NCBI RefSeq assembly: GCF_000003815.2 | Contig: NC_049980.1 | Coordinates: 8,171,558-8,235,557, forward strand | DNA from: Branchiostoma floridae | Taxonomy: Eukaryota > Chordata > Leptocardii > Amphioxiformes > Branchiostomatidae | DNA: 64,000 nucleotides | Direction: 5' to 3' | Shown: positions 35,101 to 44,155 of the stretch, one piece after another | Layout: every line of letters begins with the position of its first letter | Position numbering within the stretch: position 1 is the stretch's first letter | Translations under genes and position numbers: made by a program | The notes under the pieces: model-generated | Told to the model about the DNA's origin: nothing | Databases searched by the model: none | The model's input: the letters and a program-made list of their open reading frames with translations, nothing else

Positions 35101-36562
35101 GCTACCAGAGGGCCCAGCACCTTGAGGACCTGATAAAAGAAATAGTAAGATACAAAAATTTCATGCAACGCCAGACAAACAAAATACAAAGTTTAACCTG
35201 TACTCAAAATGGCCACACTATGTGGAAAGACATTGTCTGTTCTTGGTAAGGACAATATGGAGTTTGGCATTAAGGAAAACCATTAAAGAGTGAGCATCGG
35301 ATATTCTAACTTTGGATGGCTATGCAAATCTAAGACCTCAGCAAATGCTTGGTAGCCTGAGTACCATCCTCTGTAGTGACCACGTGGTTAGCAAGCGAAA
35401 GTCGTGAGCCAGCGGTCACTTCGGAGGATGGTACTCAGGCTAAATGCTTGGGGCTTTGCAATATTTCTCCATAGTTATACAAGTGGAAGTTGTCAGGTAT
35501 GAAAATTGCTGATCATCTGACATCTGATCATTCAGTTCTATGGCCTACATTTGCTAAATCTATAACACATAAGTTTAGTTCCCTGAACATGATCGTATGC
35601 AGATGACCAAATTATAAAAATATAACTAACTGACCTGATGCTCCATGATGCTGGCCACCTCCCTGTTGTCCTGGTCCACCAGTTGCCATGGTGATGTGGC
35701 ATTTGTGTCCATTTGCCATCATCTCTACTTCCTGCATTTCACATGTGTTGGAAATCAAAATGGTACAAGATTTGTTACCAGCTACTTGATTAAATGTGTT
35801 TCTTCCAGTGTCTAGTTAGCTTTGCAATTTTATGTACGTGTAGTTTGATCAACCTCCAGGTTTTCATTCGTTTGGTAATGTTTTATGTACATTCCTATGG
35901 TAATTAAGACACTTCAATGTGAAAATACAAATGGTGACTATAATCATATAATGATAGAGCTAAAAAAAACAAATATCCTCTTCTACAATAATGGGTGGTC
36001 ATTACATGCATCATGAAATGATACCCTTTCTGTATAACTATTAACAGTTGTTATATAACTTACAAAGCTGCATGATCATGCTATATATATATATAAGGAT
36101 GTTCCTGTAGCTCAGATGGTAGCTGCTTCACATACAGATGGGCTCCAGGTTCTATCGGACTAAAACTGGGTCCGGAAAGGGTTACCAATCTAGTTGGAGT
36201 TGCGAGCACCATCTTTCAGAAGGGACATAAAAATTATGGGGGGCCGTTCGAGGATCCAGAGTTGCCTTTCAACAGCATGTTACAATATACAACTGCCAAA
36301 TTACTCTGAGCGAGATGGGTACCTACGTATACTGGATGTAATGATACAACAAGGTGAATAACTATATCAAACGTATACGGACCATGATAGGACTGGTGCT
36401 GCTGTCCCTCAGAGCTCCCAACCTGGCCAACATCTTGTGTCTGAAGATGGTGTCCTCCCCATCACTGCAGTCTACCTCAGCCTGGGTCTCCTGCTGTGAG
36501 TTCTCCACCAGGAAGCACGGCGTGTCATCTCTCTGACTCAAGTCTGGCTGACTCAAGTCCAT
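11018..36562 (-). CDS. TP53BP1: 53BP1 (TP53-binding protein 1) orthologue, 32 coding exons placed, one missing
   Basis: Chromatin reader that steers double-strand-break repair. Exons in transcript order: 36383-36562 (ATG), 35635-35731, 35022-35129, 34447-34570, 33890-34011, 33286-33420, 31868-32208, [missing exon], 30194-30299, 29720-29814, 29409-29536, 28095-29202, 27497-27601, 26947-27312, 25704-25860, 24233-24908, 23534-23668, 22673-22984, 22207-22326, 19830-20017, 18420-19321, 17819-17939, 17226-17374, 16630-16711, 16368-16465, 15974-16039, 15667-15831, 13860-13943, 13461-13595, 12760-12980, 12129-12202, 11691-11830, 11018-11202. All junctions keep phase except 31868|30299, which needs an exon of length 1 mod 3. 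The protein is about 2340 aa plus that exon (human 1972). N-terminus, STP-rich region, oligomerisation segment, GAR, tandem Tudor, UDR/NLS and two BRCTs are all recognisable. Confidence 0.93.
13933..14089. repeat. Duplicated segment, copy 1 (likely allelic)
   Basis: This segment, from the end of exon 13860-13943 into its intron, is repeated almost exactly at 15230-15386 (offset 1297; one change, CACTCAAG to CACTAAAG, plus two in the exon end). Between the copies lie a TE fragment and an N run, as expected if two haplotypes were laid end to end. Confidence 0.85.
14090..14280 (+). mobile_element. TTA-targeting transposon end (PIF/Harbinger-like), right end lost in gap
   Basis: Copy 1 of the duplicated intron ends CATGTTA and then reads AGCCCTGGTCACAAAGCGCG, rich in CGTACGAT and ATCGCA words. 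Copy 2 at 15386 continues CATGTTACCGACAAGG without the element, so 15386 preserves the empty site. The same terminus in reverse ends the insertion at 9410. The body may continue to 14899 and into the N run. Confidence 0.6.
14900..15229. other. Assembly gap (N) at a haplotype junction
   Basis: 330 N. The sequence right of the gap restarts a few bases inside a duplicate of exon 13860-13943, so the gap may hide a second copy of that exon. Confidence 0.95.
15230..15386. repeat. Duplicated segment, copy 2 with empty TE site
   Basis: Near-identical to 13933-14089. It carries the uninterrupted target CATGTTACCGAC. Confidence 0.85.
15974..16465 (-). other. TP53BP1: TP53BP1 UDR (H2AK15ub-reading motif) and basic cluster
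   Basis: Exons 16368-16465 and 15974-16039 join to give ASVSLDNLVTGKRKRPGAV, against human ADISLDNLVEGKRKRRSN. The core S-L-D-N-L-V-x-G-K-R-K-R is kept; this ubiquitination-dependent recruitment motif contacts H2AK15ub and the nucleosome acidic patch in vertebrates. A second basic cluster (QTKRRRV) in exon 15667-15831 is a probable nuclear localisation signal. Confidence 0.87.
16128..16151. repeat. (AGT)n microsatellite
   Basis: Eight consecutive AGT/TAG triplets in a TP53BP1 intron. Confidence 0.9.
16630..17939 (-). other. TP53BP1: TP53BP1 tandem Tudor domains
   Basis: Tudor 1: GARVMALLVSDKHWYPGVIL (exon 17819-17939) plus YLVRFEDEDETTV (exon 17226-17374). Tudor 2: GIIRGYHHNGETGEEEYLVE (exon 16630-16711) running into 16368-16465. 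Ungapped comparison with human residues 1488-1527 gives W1495 to Leu, Y1500 to His, F1501 to Trp, Y1502 kept, F1519 kept, D1521 kept and Y1523 to Asp. The fold appears intact, but the methyl-lysine cage is incomplete by the human standard. Confidence 0.88.
17496..17690. repeat. Dispersed repeat related to one arm of the foldback at 61747-62075
   Basis: CTTTACAACCATCCCTGAAC, AGACTTCCTGCAACCTATGA and CCTTGACAAAGACTGG match 61927-62070 in the same orientation. A related AAATTGGACTTACCAAAATTTT segment lies at about 27884-27990 in the opposite orientation. Confidence 0.7.
18420..19321 (-). other. TP53BP1: TP53BP1 Ser/Arg-rich exon with GAR-like motif
   Basis: Long low-complexity exon with many S-P and R-R-x-S sites. 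PRGRTPSGRTRG and SPRRRGRRGGAS correspond to the glycine-arginine-rich (GAR) methylation motif of human 53BP1 (RGRGRRGRP), and GTPEIPFQGV to human SPEIPFQAA. A TQT motif (SETGTQTEAA) could bind dynein light chain LC8. Two donors keep the same phase: 18420 (GAG|GTGAGG) and 18369 (CTAG|GTATGA); alternative use would change the protein by 17 residues. Confidence 0.85.
20142..20190. repeat. (CA)n microsatellite
   Basis: About 49 bases of CA repeats with a few CTCA interruptions, in a TP53BP1 intron. Confidence 0.95.
20575..21265. repeat. Diverged tandem array, five units marked by GCAAGAATGGACTCTTCCAG
   Basis: Starting words at about 20690, 20869, 20983, 21118 and 21249 introduce units of roughly 115-180 bp. 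Shared parts are the CACCCCATGTAAAATTGCA-like block, the ATAGACCAGTCCAAAAATAC block and a final CCAAAGTCCAWAAATGRATTTTAAAA block. Units are 70-85 per cent alike by eye. No coding sense. Confidence 0.8.
21504..22113. repeat. Tandem-structured repeat, 150-165 bp subunits, MITE or LINE tail
   Basis: The word CAAATTTCAGGTCATTTGGT recurs with variation at about 21517, 21680, 21840 and 21991. The last unit ends GTTGAATCGATTTGAAGATT and a terminal hairpin CACCATACCTATGGTATGG with TGAAATATAA. The layout, internal subrepeats followed by a distinct end, suggests a transposon tail. Confidence 0.7.
24974..25286. mobile_element. MITE with CAGGGTTGGAC termini (hAT-like)
   Basis: Begins CAGGGTTGGACAAGTTT and ends GGCTAGTCCAACCCTG, the reverse complement of the start with small changes. 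The body repeats CTTGCCCRAA/CACTTGCCC several times. CAGGG termini are usual in hAT elements. The flanking 8-mers are only partly alike, so the duplication is decayed. In a TP53BP1 intron. Confidence 0.65.
26000..26083. repeat. Left half of a dispersed repeat split by the 595-bp insertion
   Basis: AGGGCAATTCTGACT, ACGCTGCAGTATAGGTGTTG and TTGCTTA parallel 61195-61307 (AGGGCAATTCTGACT, ACTGCAGCATAGGTGTTG, CTGCTTACAG). Sequence resumes after the insertion at 26682 with CAGATGCAG. Confidence 0.75.
26084..26678. mobile_element. 595-bp TTA-targeting element with long internal inverted repeats
   Basis: Outer termini are AGCCCCCTTCACACGAG and CCGTGTGAAGGCCCTA, flanked by TTA at 26081-26083 and 26679-26681. 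Inside, CCCCTTCACACGAG...GAATGAGCCGGAATGCCGTC has its reverse complement at about 26518-26560 (GACGGCATTCTGGCTCATTC...GTATGAAGGGG). The body is dense in GAATNC/GCATTC words and non-coding. The host repeat around it occurs uninterrupted at 61160-61310, which confirms the TTA target. Confidence 0.8.
26947..27312 (-). other. TP53BP1: TP53BP1 conserved LPK...RHSTP exon
   Basis: VPFHLALPKDGG, TTPPLMKATRP and RHSTPVPDYTESPTDTT align with human 53BP1 FHFTLPKEGD, ATPPLIGHLKLEPK and RHSTPIGISNYPESTIATS. This anchors the order of the central exons and confirms that the CUE exon lies N-terminal of it, as part of the same gene. Confidence 0.9.
28792..28929 (-). other. TP53BP1: CUE domain (ubiquitin-binding) inside TP53BP1
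   Basis: Within the large exon 28095-29202, 46 codons read ERQELKQTLDFLKGMFPSLD, EDILISVYKAQNCLLEAAIE and QLLEMS. This has the CUE signature: M-F-P at the end of helix 1, an acidic turn, a central helix ending in a small/polar turn (KAQNC), then the AAIE-x-LL di-leucine helix. M-F-P and L-L are the residues that contact the ubiquitin Ile44 patch in Vps9/Cue2-type domains. Reading frame and splice phases on both sides (phase 0 in, phase 1 out) tie it to the 53BP1 transcript. The flanking sequence is Ser-rich or acidic and disordered, so the domain stands out as a folded island. Confidence 0.85.
30502..30582. repeat. Duplicated 81-bp segment, copy 1 (likely allelic)
   Basis: Identical in length and nearly identical in sequence to 30909-30989. 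Copy 1 is preceded by GGCTCTAT; copy 2 by the end of a MITE (AAGGTG-TA) and followed by an N run. The best explanation is two haplotypes joined in series. Confidence 0.85.
30771..30905. mobile_element. MITE family B, partial copy (TA target)
   Basis: Ends GATCTATCATGGCCGCCGCG and TGAGAAAGGTG followed by TA. The inner part (ACCATTGGTCGAACTGCTAC, GGACAGCCTTTTGTTTGCCA) is the reverse complement of 46862-46965 in the complete copy at 46849-47242. The other terminus is not present where expected. Confidence 0.75.
30909..30989. repeat. Duplicated 81-bp segment, copy 2
   Basis: See 30502-30582. It abuts the N run at 30990. Confidence 0.85.
30990..31490. other. Assembly gap (N), probable site of a missing TP53BP1 exon
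   Basis: 501 N between exons 31868-32208 (ends phase 0) and 30194-30299 (needs one preceding base). In human 53BP1 the sequence just before the LQLSG block carries the STQEDLFD motif, which I do not find elsewhere in the window. Confidence 0.9.
31868..32208 (-). other. TP53BP1: TP53BP1 exon with SPKK/SPRK motif cluster
   Basis: After a Ser-rich stretch the exon encodes KKSPRKTPIKSPRK, then KVSPLKGKTKSPKKSPHK, SPRKAGQAKESPMKARRR. At least seven [ST]-P-x-[KR] units lie within about 65 residues. Such units are minimal CDK sites and, in histone H1 and HMG-type tails, bind the DNA minor groove. The exon ends phase 0 at AAG followed by GTAAGA. Confidence 0.85.
32294..32393. mobile_element. Small hairpin MITE family C, copy 1
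   Basis: TAGCCTGACTACCATCCTCC ... GGAGGATGGTACTCGAGCTA, arms about 20-25 bp and diverged, total 100 bp. In a TP53BP1 intron. Confidence 0.7.
33538..33878 (+). mobile_element. CR1-like LINE, 3'-end fragment
   Basis: Matches the last part of the LINE at 1429-2597: CTCGTACCATC, GAACTTGAGCCTGGTGTGG, TCTCTCCCAGTTCAAAACTG, the 3' UTR and the AGTACAGAAAGAAGAAGAA tail. Strongly 5'-truncated, as usual for LINE copies. It sits in a TP53BP1 intron, antisense to the gene, 11 bp from the donor of exon 33890-34011. Confidence 0.88.
34101..34200. mobile_element. Small hairpin MITE family C, copy 2 (left arm decayed)
   Basis: The right arm AGTCACTATAGAGGATGGTACTCAGGCT is clear; the left arm AGTACCATTTTCCGTACTGACC is diverged. 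The inner GGTTAGCAAGTGAAACTACG matches copy 3. Confidence 0.65.
34447..35129 (-). other. TP53BP1: TP53BP1 glycine-rich and acidic linker exons
   Basis: Exons 35022-35129 and 34447-34570 encode a Gly-rich stretch (EQGGGGGGAGGGRG) that passes directly into an acidic one (DGGDDDDNDNEEEGAGDD). Phases 1 to 1 and 1 to 2 match. I know of no equivalent in human 53BP1. It is low complexity with no predicted fold. Confidence 0.75.
34893..34992. other. Scaffolding gap (exactly 100 N)
   Basis: A fixed-length run of unknown real size, 29 bp from the donor of exon 35022-35129. Confidence 0.99.
35353..35442. mobile_element. Small hairpin MITE family C, copy 3 (best preserved)
   Basis: A 90-bp unit with 29-bp arms matching at 27 of 29 positions: TAGCCTGAGTACCATCCTCT at the left and AGGATGGTACTCAGGCTA at the right, with a loop containing CACGTGGTTAGCAAGCGAAA. 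Confidence 0.8.
36101..36355 (+). mobile_element. tRNA-derived SINE
   Basis: The head GTTCCTGTAGCTCAGATGGTA has a tRNA-like A box and CCAGGTTCTATCGG a B box at tRNA-like spacing. It is followed by a body containing CACCATCTTTCAGAAGGGAC, a block I associate with invertebrate tRNA-derived SINEs. There is no tRNA cloverleaf 3' half, so it is not a functional tRNA gene. It ends about 28 bp from the donor of the first TP53BP1 coding exon. Confidence 0.7.
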
Positions 36563-36573
36563 GTTCACACAGA
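36383..36573 (-). other. TP53BP1: TP53BP1 first coding exon: S/T-Q-rich N-terminus
   Basis: Acceptor CTTCTAG, then TCTGTGTGAAC and ATG at 36560-36562. The protein starts MDLSQPDLSQRDDTPCFLVE, which parallels human 53BP1 (SQQDTPCLIIEDSQPESQ). S-Q at residues 4, 9 and 22 and T-Q at 26 match the ATM-site cluster that recruits PTIP and RIF1 in mammals. Donor after ATCATG, phase 0. Confidence 0.88.
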
Positions 36574-37520
36574 CTAGAAGTAGTTAAAGGCACCTGATTA
36601 TAAGCCATGCATACTTCTGTTATTTTCAAAAATATCATCCATACTCCAAACCTAAAATTCCTAGCAAGCTGTACTGTATGTATGATCCCGTGAATAATGG
36701 TTCGTTCCAAACGAAATATCGTTACGATCACGCGTATAATACCTTCATGTAATCGTGTAGCATGTCCACGTCCACCGGCTCCAGCGCGTCTGTTGTTTTG
36801 ACGCGTGTTACGACGCAGGTAAAAGGATTAAATCATCGGCAACTCAAACAACAAGACTTCCCGCCACAAACATGCCTGGGCATGTCTGAAAGTTGAAAGG
36901 TCATTGGTTGTTTCTACTTCCTGGGTATAAAAATATCTATATTCCAATGCATCTTTACTNNNNNNNNNNNNNNNNNNNNNNNNNNNNNNNNNNNNNNNNN
37001 NNNNNNNNNNNNNNNNNNNNNNNNNNNNNNNNNNNNNNNNNNNNNNNNNNNNNNNNNNNTGCTTTAAGTGATAGGATGAGGTGGATTGTGTCGTGTCGTC
37101 GGTTCGGTATTGCAATATCGTCCTCAGATGACTGCCACAGTGTGTAGATTTGCACACGAAATCCACGTTTGACTGGGAAAATGTAACTGTTACGAAAGTT
37201 ACGGATCAGAATTTTTGGTTTATAAAAGTACATGTTGATCGTCTCGCGCTACCGTGCTTTGTTTTGAGTCTGAATAGTGACAAATTATCAAGTTATGAAT
37301 TATTTGTTGCAACATGATGAGGGAGGGGGGTTGGAACTTGTATGACTACGTAGTACATATGATGAGATACAGATAATCTATTCGGAACAGTTTCTGTTGC
37401 CTTGTGTGCCATGCAGGTGTACCTATGAATCAGAAGCTTGTCTTATGTTGTGATCATGTTTATAATTATACCCTGATTATGTTAATAACTTATCTTTGTC
37501 ATAATTATTACTATATCTAG
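36574..37520. promoter_or_regulatory. Divergent TP53BP1 / RPS6 promoter region
   Basis: About 0.95 kb separates the first TP53BP1 coding exon (minus) from RPS6 exon 2 (+), including 100 N. A possible non-coding TP53BP1 first exon ends at a donor ATGAAG|GTATTA (exon edge 36743, minus strand). RPS6 exon 1, needed to supply Met-Lys, is not visible and is probably in the N run. Both genes therefore appear to start within a few hundred bases of each other. No TATA box was assigned. Confidence 0.55.
36960..37059. other. Scaffolding gap (exactly 100 N), probable site of RPS6 exon 1
   Basis: A fixed-length N run in the divergent promoter. A search of 37060-37520 found no ATGAAG followed by GT on the plus strand, which RPS6 exon 1 should contain. 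Confidence 0.95.
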
Positions 37521-40005
<2,485 letters not shown>

Positions 40006-40044
40006 GTGTGCAAAACAATATATAGATCCCTCCAATGGGAGAAC

Positions 40045-40050
40045 AATAAA
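40045..40050 (+). terminator. RPS6 polyadenylation signal
   Basis: AATAAA 40 bases after the stop, typical of the short 3' UTR of ribosomal-protein genes. Confidence 0.8.
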
Positions 40051-41529
40051 CTTGAAAACATGTCTTAAAAGAAGTCTTGTGTTTCTTGTGTGTTTACCTT
40101 GCAAGGATAATTGGGGTAGTGATTAAAAACCTAGCTAATTTTTAGCAACTTTTGGACAACACCCCTGATACTGACTCCCAAATTGTCGTCATAGTTGAAA
40201 AATGTTTCTCTTCAGTAAGTACAACTAAGTGTTTAGACAGGAATTTCTTACTATAGAAAGTTACTAGAAATTTGTGACAATGATGGATTAAACTGAGGAA
40301 GCCAGTTTGAATATTTAGTCACAAAATTCTTTGAGAAACACTGTCAATTAAAATAAATAGTATCATTGTCAACTATATTGTTTGGGAAGGAATACCTTGT
40401 ACAGTATTCACCTTGTGAATTGCTAGGAGGTGCACTCGTGCCAAAAATAATGTGCCTACCAATGATGCCCCTATCGTACCATTTTCCTCTGTGCTTTGTA
40501 TGAGAGTTGTGTACATTGCATTGGGTCCAGTACTCCAATTCTTAAGTTAAGAAATCATTTCGTGGCTGGCATTTCTATAACAAAATTGATGTTACAGAGC
40601 AAAATGCTGGCTTACAGAAAAAAGGCATTTTATTGACTTTCCTTGGTTTCAACAAGTTAAGTTCATAAGATGCATGGCAGAGTTCACCTAAGTCTCAGAA
40701 AACAACCACTGTCAACACAATCTCATGAAAATACAGATAATGACCAGCCTCAACAAGAATTGTGACACCAATGATTAAAGAGAACTTCTCTTATTTTACC
40801 AATACTGTATCTATTATCCTCTTGTGATTTAGATTTGGTCTGGAGGGCCTTTTGCACCAAAATGGGTTATTTTTGTAGCCCGTGACAATCCCCCAGTAGT
40901 TGGCAATCCCCCCTACCTCATTCTCTACTAAAAAGTGCTAAGTTCTGATACAGGCCAGGAAGTAATAGGGTAATGAATGTTGAATGCTTGACATTCATGT
41001 AATCAATTTACACTCTATATTATTGGATCATTGGATGTTTGTTTTTTCCTGTCTAAAGTTTCGGCTTCGTAATCAAAATATTTTTTAATCTTATTGTACA
41101 TCTATTCAAAGGAGACGTCAGTTCAACAATCCTTTCTGTCCTACCCACTACTCTCCTCCATGCAGTAGTTATGCCTTCTTTAGATTGCAGTAAAGATCTA
41201 TTTGATAGTGTATTCTGAAATGGTCTTTGGATGGAGAGCGTTTCCAGTCAAGAAAGTGTTTCCAGTCAAGAAATCATTTCTGTGCAAGACATGTACCATA
41301 TGCACCACTGAAGTACAAAATAACTTTTTTTCAGCATTACAGTACAACCCTTAAACAACAGTAGAATGTAGATCATTCTCAGTCAGCACATCATCTTTGT
41401 CTTGAAGAACCTTAGCTTTTGTGGTTTCTGGCTTGGTCACTTAAGTCAAGTGGTAAAAGTGTACGTTAAAGTTGTTTTTTTGTCAGAGACTAGGAGATCA
41501 AAGTCTTATGTTTGGCCAAAACCATACGG
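40051..41529. other. Convergent intergenic region, no gene seen
   Basis: AT-rich sequence between RPS6 and the 3' end of CIB2. No exon-like frames. Confidence 0.5.
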
Positions 41530-41532
41530 TAA

Positions 41533-41877
41533 GGCCATGTTGATTTGACTATTTAAATGACATCCTCTGGGAACCCCAAATTGATCCAAGCATGCAAATT
41601 CTGCCCCCAAAAAAGTTATGAAATCTAAGCAGTCAGGAAGGTTGAACAGATGACCAAACAAAATGTTGTTCATTTTTGTTCTTTCACATCTTAGACCTTT
41701 GAATCAACGTGGGCATTCTTTGACATTAAAATGTTTTTTGATCTGCAGCAGACATGTGTATTTGCTTATTTTGCAGCTACCTTTTTATGATTACAACATT
41801 GTTAAAAACTTTTTTCGGAAATGGTCAAAAATTAATGCTCGCACAGATGTCATCCATGTTATCAAATCAATATGGCC
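41533..41877. mobile_element. MITE family A copy 2 (PIF/Harbinger-like, TAA target duplication)
   Basis: 345 bp, opening GGCCATGTTGATTTGACTAT and ending ATCAAATCAATATGGCC, with TAA at 41530-41532 and 41878-41880. Internal words AGTCAGGAAGGTTGAACAGA, GTTCTTTCACATCTTAGA and GGTCAAAAATTAATGC match copy 1 (404-769) in the same order. Confidence 0.85.
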
Positions 41878-41880
41878 TAA

Positions 41881-44155
41881 GTTGACATAAAAGAAATGTT
41901 TAGCAAGAACCATTTGCTGCGTATTACTCTCCAATTGTACATGGGGCAGTTCCTCTGTGATGCACTGTCCCTTTGAAACACTTAACAGCAATCGTCCTCG
42001 GTGTCAGGAAATTTGGTGCCATGCATAGTACAAAGTGATTGACATTGGTACAGAAAACACTTCCATCAACATTATATACAATTACTGATATATATTCAGC
42101 TATGCCTCTGCACAGAAAGCCACTTTGGTTACTTGTAATCAAATACAGTGAACATAGGTAGATTGTACATTGAAAAACATGCAAGTTACATATGAGACCA
42201 AAATTTGAAACACTTAACCCACATGATGTCAAACCTGCTAAAAACTTCAATACATCAACAATTCACAGCCTTTCAACAGTAAATGTATATACAATATTTC
42301 CACTGGCTTGTTCAGCCACAAAAAAGACTATAGCTCTTATTTCAGTCATTACTGCAAACCTGAGTATTGTAAAGCATGAGCAAAGTGCAGACAGGTATCA
42401 TTTAGATATGGCAAAGCTGTCAATTTGGTGAGATCATTTTTTTCCAAAACATGACAACTCAGGAAAATCTAACATCAAACATTTTTCCCATTTTGGTAAT
42501 GTTAGTTCACCACTATTCCCAGGGTAACCTATATCCATTGTTTTTATAAATGAGGAATGGTGTAAAGGGATATCAAGTCCATCAGGCAGTGGTTTCAAAT
42601 TGCAATATTTTTAAGATACTGCAATTTGAAAACCACTGTCCATTGGCTTGATATCTTTAGATACACTCTTCTCAAAAAAGATAAAGGTTACCATGTGGAT
42701 GAACTCATGCCTTGAATACAAAAATTGTTGGAGTACCAAGTATATGTTTTACAGGGTAAACAAATGTATAGCGACTTGTGTGTTTGAAAAAATTACTTTT
42801 TCATATCACCGGTAGAGAAAAATCTGTCTTGGATGGTCAAACTAATTCTACTTCAATTCAGAGCTACTTTTCAAAAGGACCTGTACATCTGAATATCTCT
42901 CCTCATCCATTGTAAATCTACATTGTTCTCCTGGAACTAGTCAAATATGAAAACTAATAGTTATGTATCAGACTTAAATCGTGGGCGAGACATACCCCTC
43001 AACTGGATGTCTCCCCTTCTTCAACTTTACAAAGTAGTACATGTATTTACAACATCATCTTCTTCTCAGATGTGATTTAACACATTTGTGTGGTCGGCAA
43101 TGTTGACCAACTGTCCAGGCCTCACCACAGATCAGTGCTGAAGAAGTTCAAAGTCAAATGCTGTACACGGCAATGAGGAGTAACCTGTACTTGTCACACA
43201 AATAATGTACAGAAATGTACAGTACTTCCTCACGTACAATTCACACGAGTGCAACCAACAATGCATTTTCCATCAATTTTCTTAAACAAAGACATAAAAA
43301 GAAAAATGAGCCCTGTTAACTACTCAACACATGGTGAAAGATTTCCCTTAAAGCCATACAAGTCCACTGTAATGTTTAAAAGTTGAATACCATTACTGGA
43401 CATGTACAACGTGTGGATACTCAACTTGTGATGTTATTATATGGAAGAATCATAGTCTCTAAGCTGCATAGCAATTGTTCTGGTACATTCATAGTGCATG
43501 TGAAAAATTGTGACGGTTTTGGTCCGAGCCAAACGACAATGTGGTCACGAACGATGAAACACTTTTGAAGGTATATCACCATGTCTGAAAATGGGCTTTG
43601 CATGAGTACAGGTACAGATAATGACATGTCCAGAAGCTCTCTGTTGAATACAAGATTGTGCAATGATTATCTTGCCTAGGATACTCCTGTACGTACTATT
43701 TGTCAAATGGATGCTTCCAGGCACCATTTTTTAGAATAATCTTACATACAGGTACATCACTTGGAGTACATTTGGACTGGTGGAAGTCAACTTTTCTGCA
43801 GCCCCCATGTAATTTACATTAGAAGCAAAAAGTAGAGGAGTATCTATTGTAAGAAATGGCTAAGATTGCTAACAAACCCTAAGCTTCCTTTTTTTCTTCA
43901 TCTGTTGGAATTTTCCTGGAACTTCACTCTTCGTAGTGCACACAGTGGTGTGTGGTGCACACAACTCTCCTGAGTTGCAGCATACCAAAGAGCCTCGTAA
44001 GTTAAACCAACAGGAGTTCCTGGACCCTGGGGTGAAGTACCCGCGATCTCTGCCTCCGCTGCTGATGAGGACCCCCGTACTGCACTGCTGAGAAGAGTTG
44101 CTAGGTGGCATCAGGGAGAATTAAGGCAACTTCTTGTGTCCAATTCCAGAGAAAT
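41881..44155. other. Presumed CIB2 3' UTR / intergenic
   Basis: No exon signals. Short reading frames near 43421-44111 have no recognisable similarity. Contains the hairpin at 42569-42655. Confidence 0.45.
42569..42655. repeat. 87-nt hairpin-forming inverted repeat
   Basis: Arms of about 36 nt: GATATCAAGTCCATCAGGCA plus GTGGTTTCAAATTGCA at the left, TGCAATTTGAAAACCACTG plus TCCATTGGCTTGATATC at the right, with a loop of about 14 nt (ATATTTTTAAGATAC). Size and pairing resemble a microRNA precursor, but a tiny palindromic MITE is as likely; the word GGATATCAAGTCCAT also occurs at 26562 in a transposon. Confidence 0.6.

Noticed and set aside
36101-36175. Functional tRNA gene
   Set aside because: A and B boxes are present, but no cloverleaf 3' half or acceptor pairing, and it continues into a SINE body.
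36743-36748. ATGAAG|GT as the missing RPS6 first exon (Met-Lys donor)
   Set aside because: The match is on the minus strand; RPS6 is on the plus strand.
43421-44111. Minus-strand short frames downstream of CIB2
   Set aside because: They lie after the conserved stop of CIB2 and show no family similarity; most likely 3' UTR.
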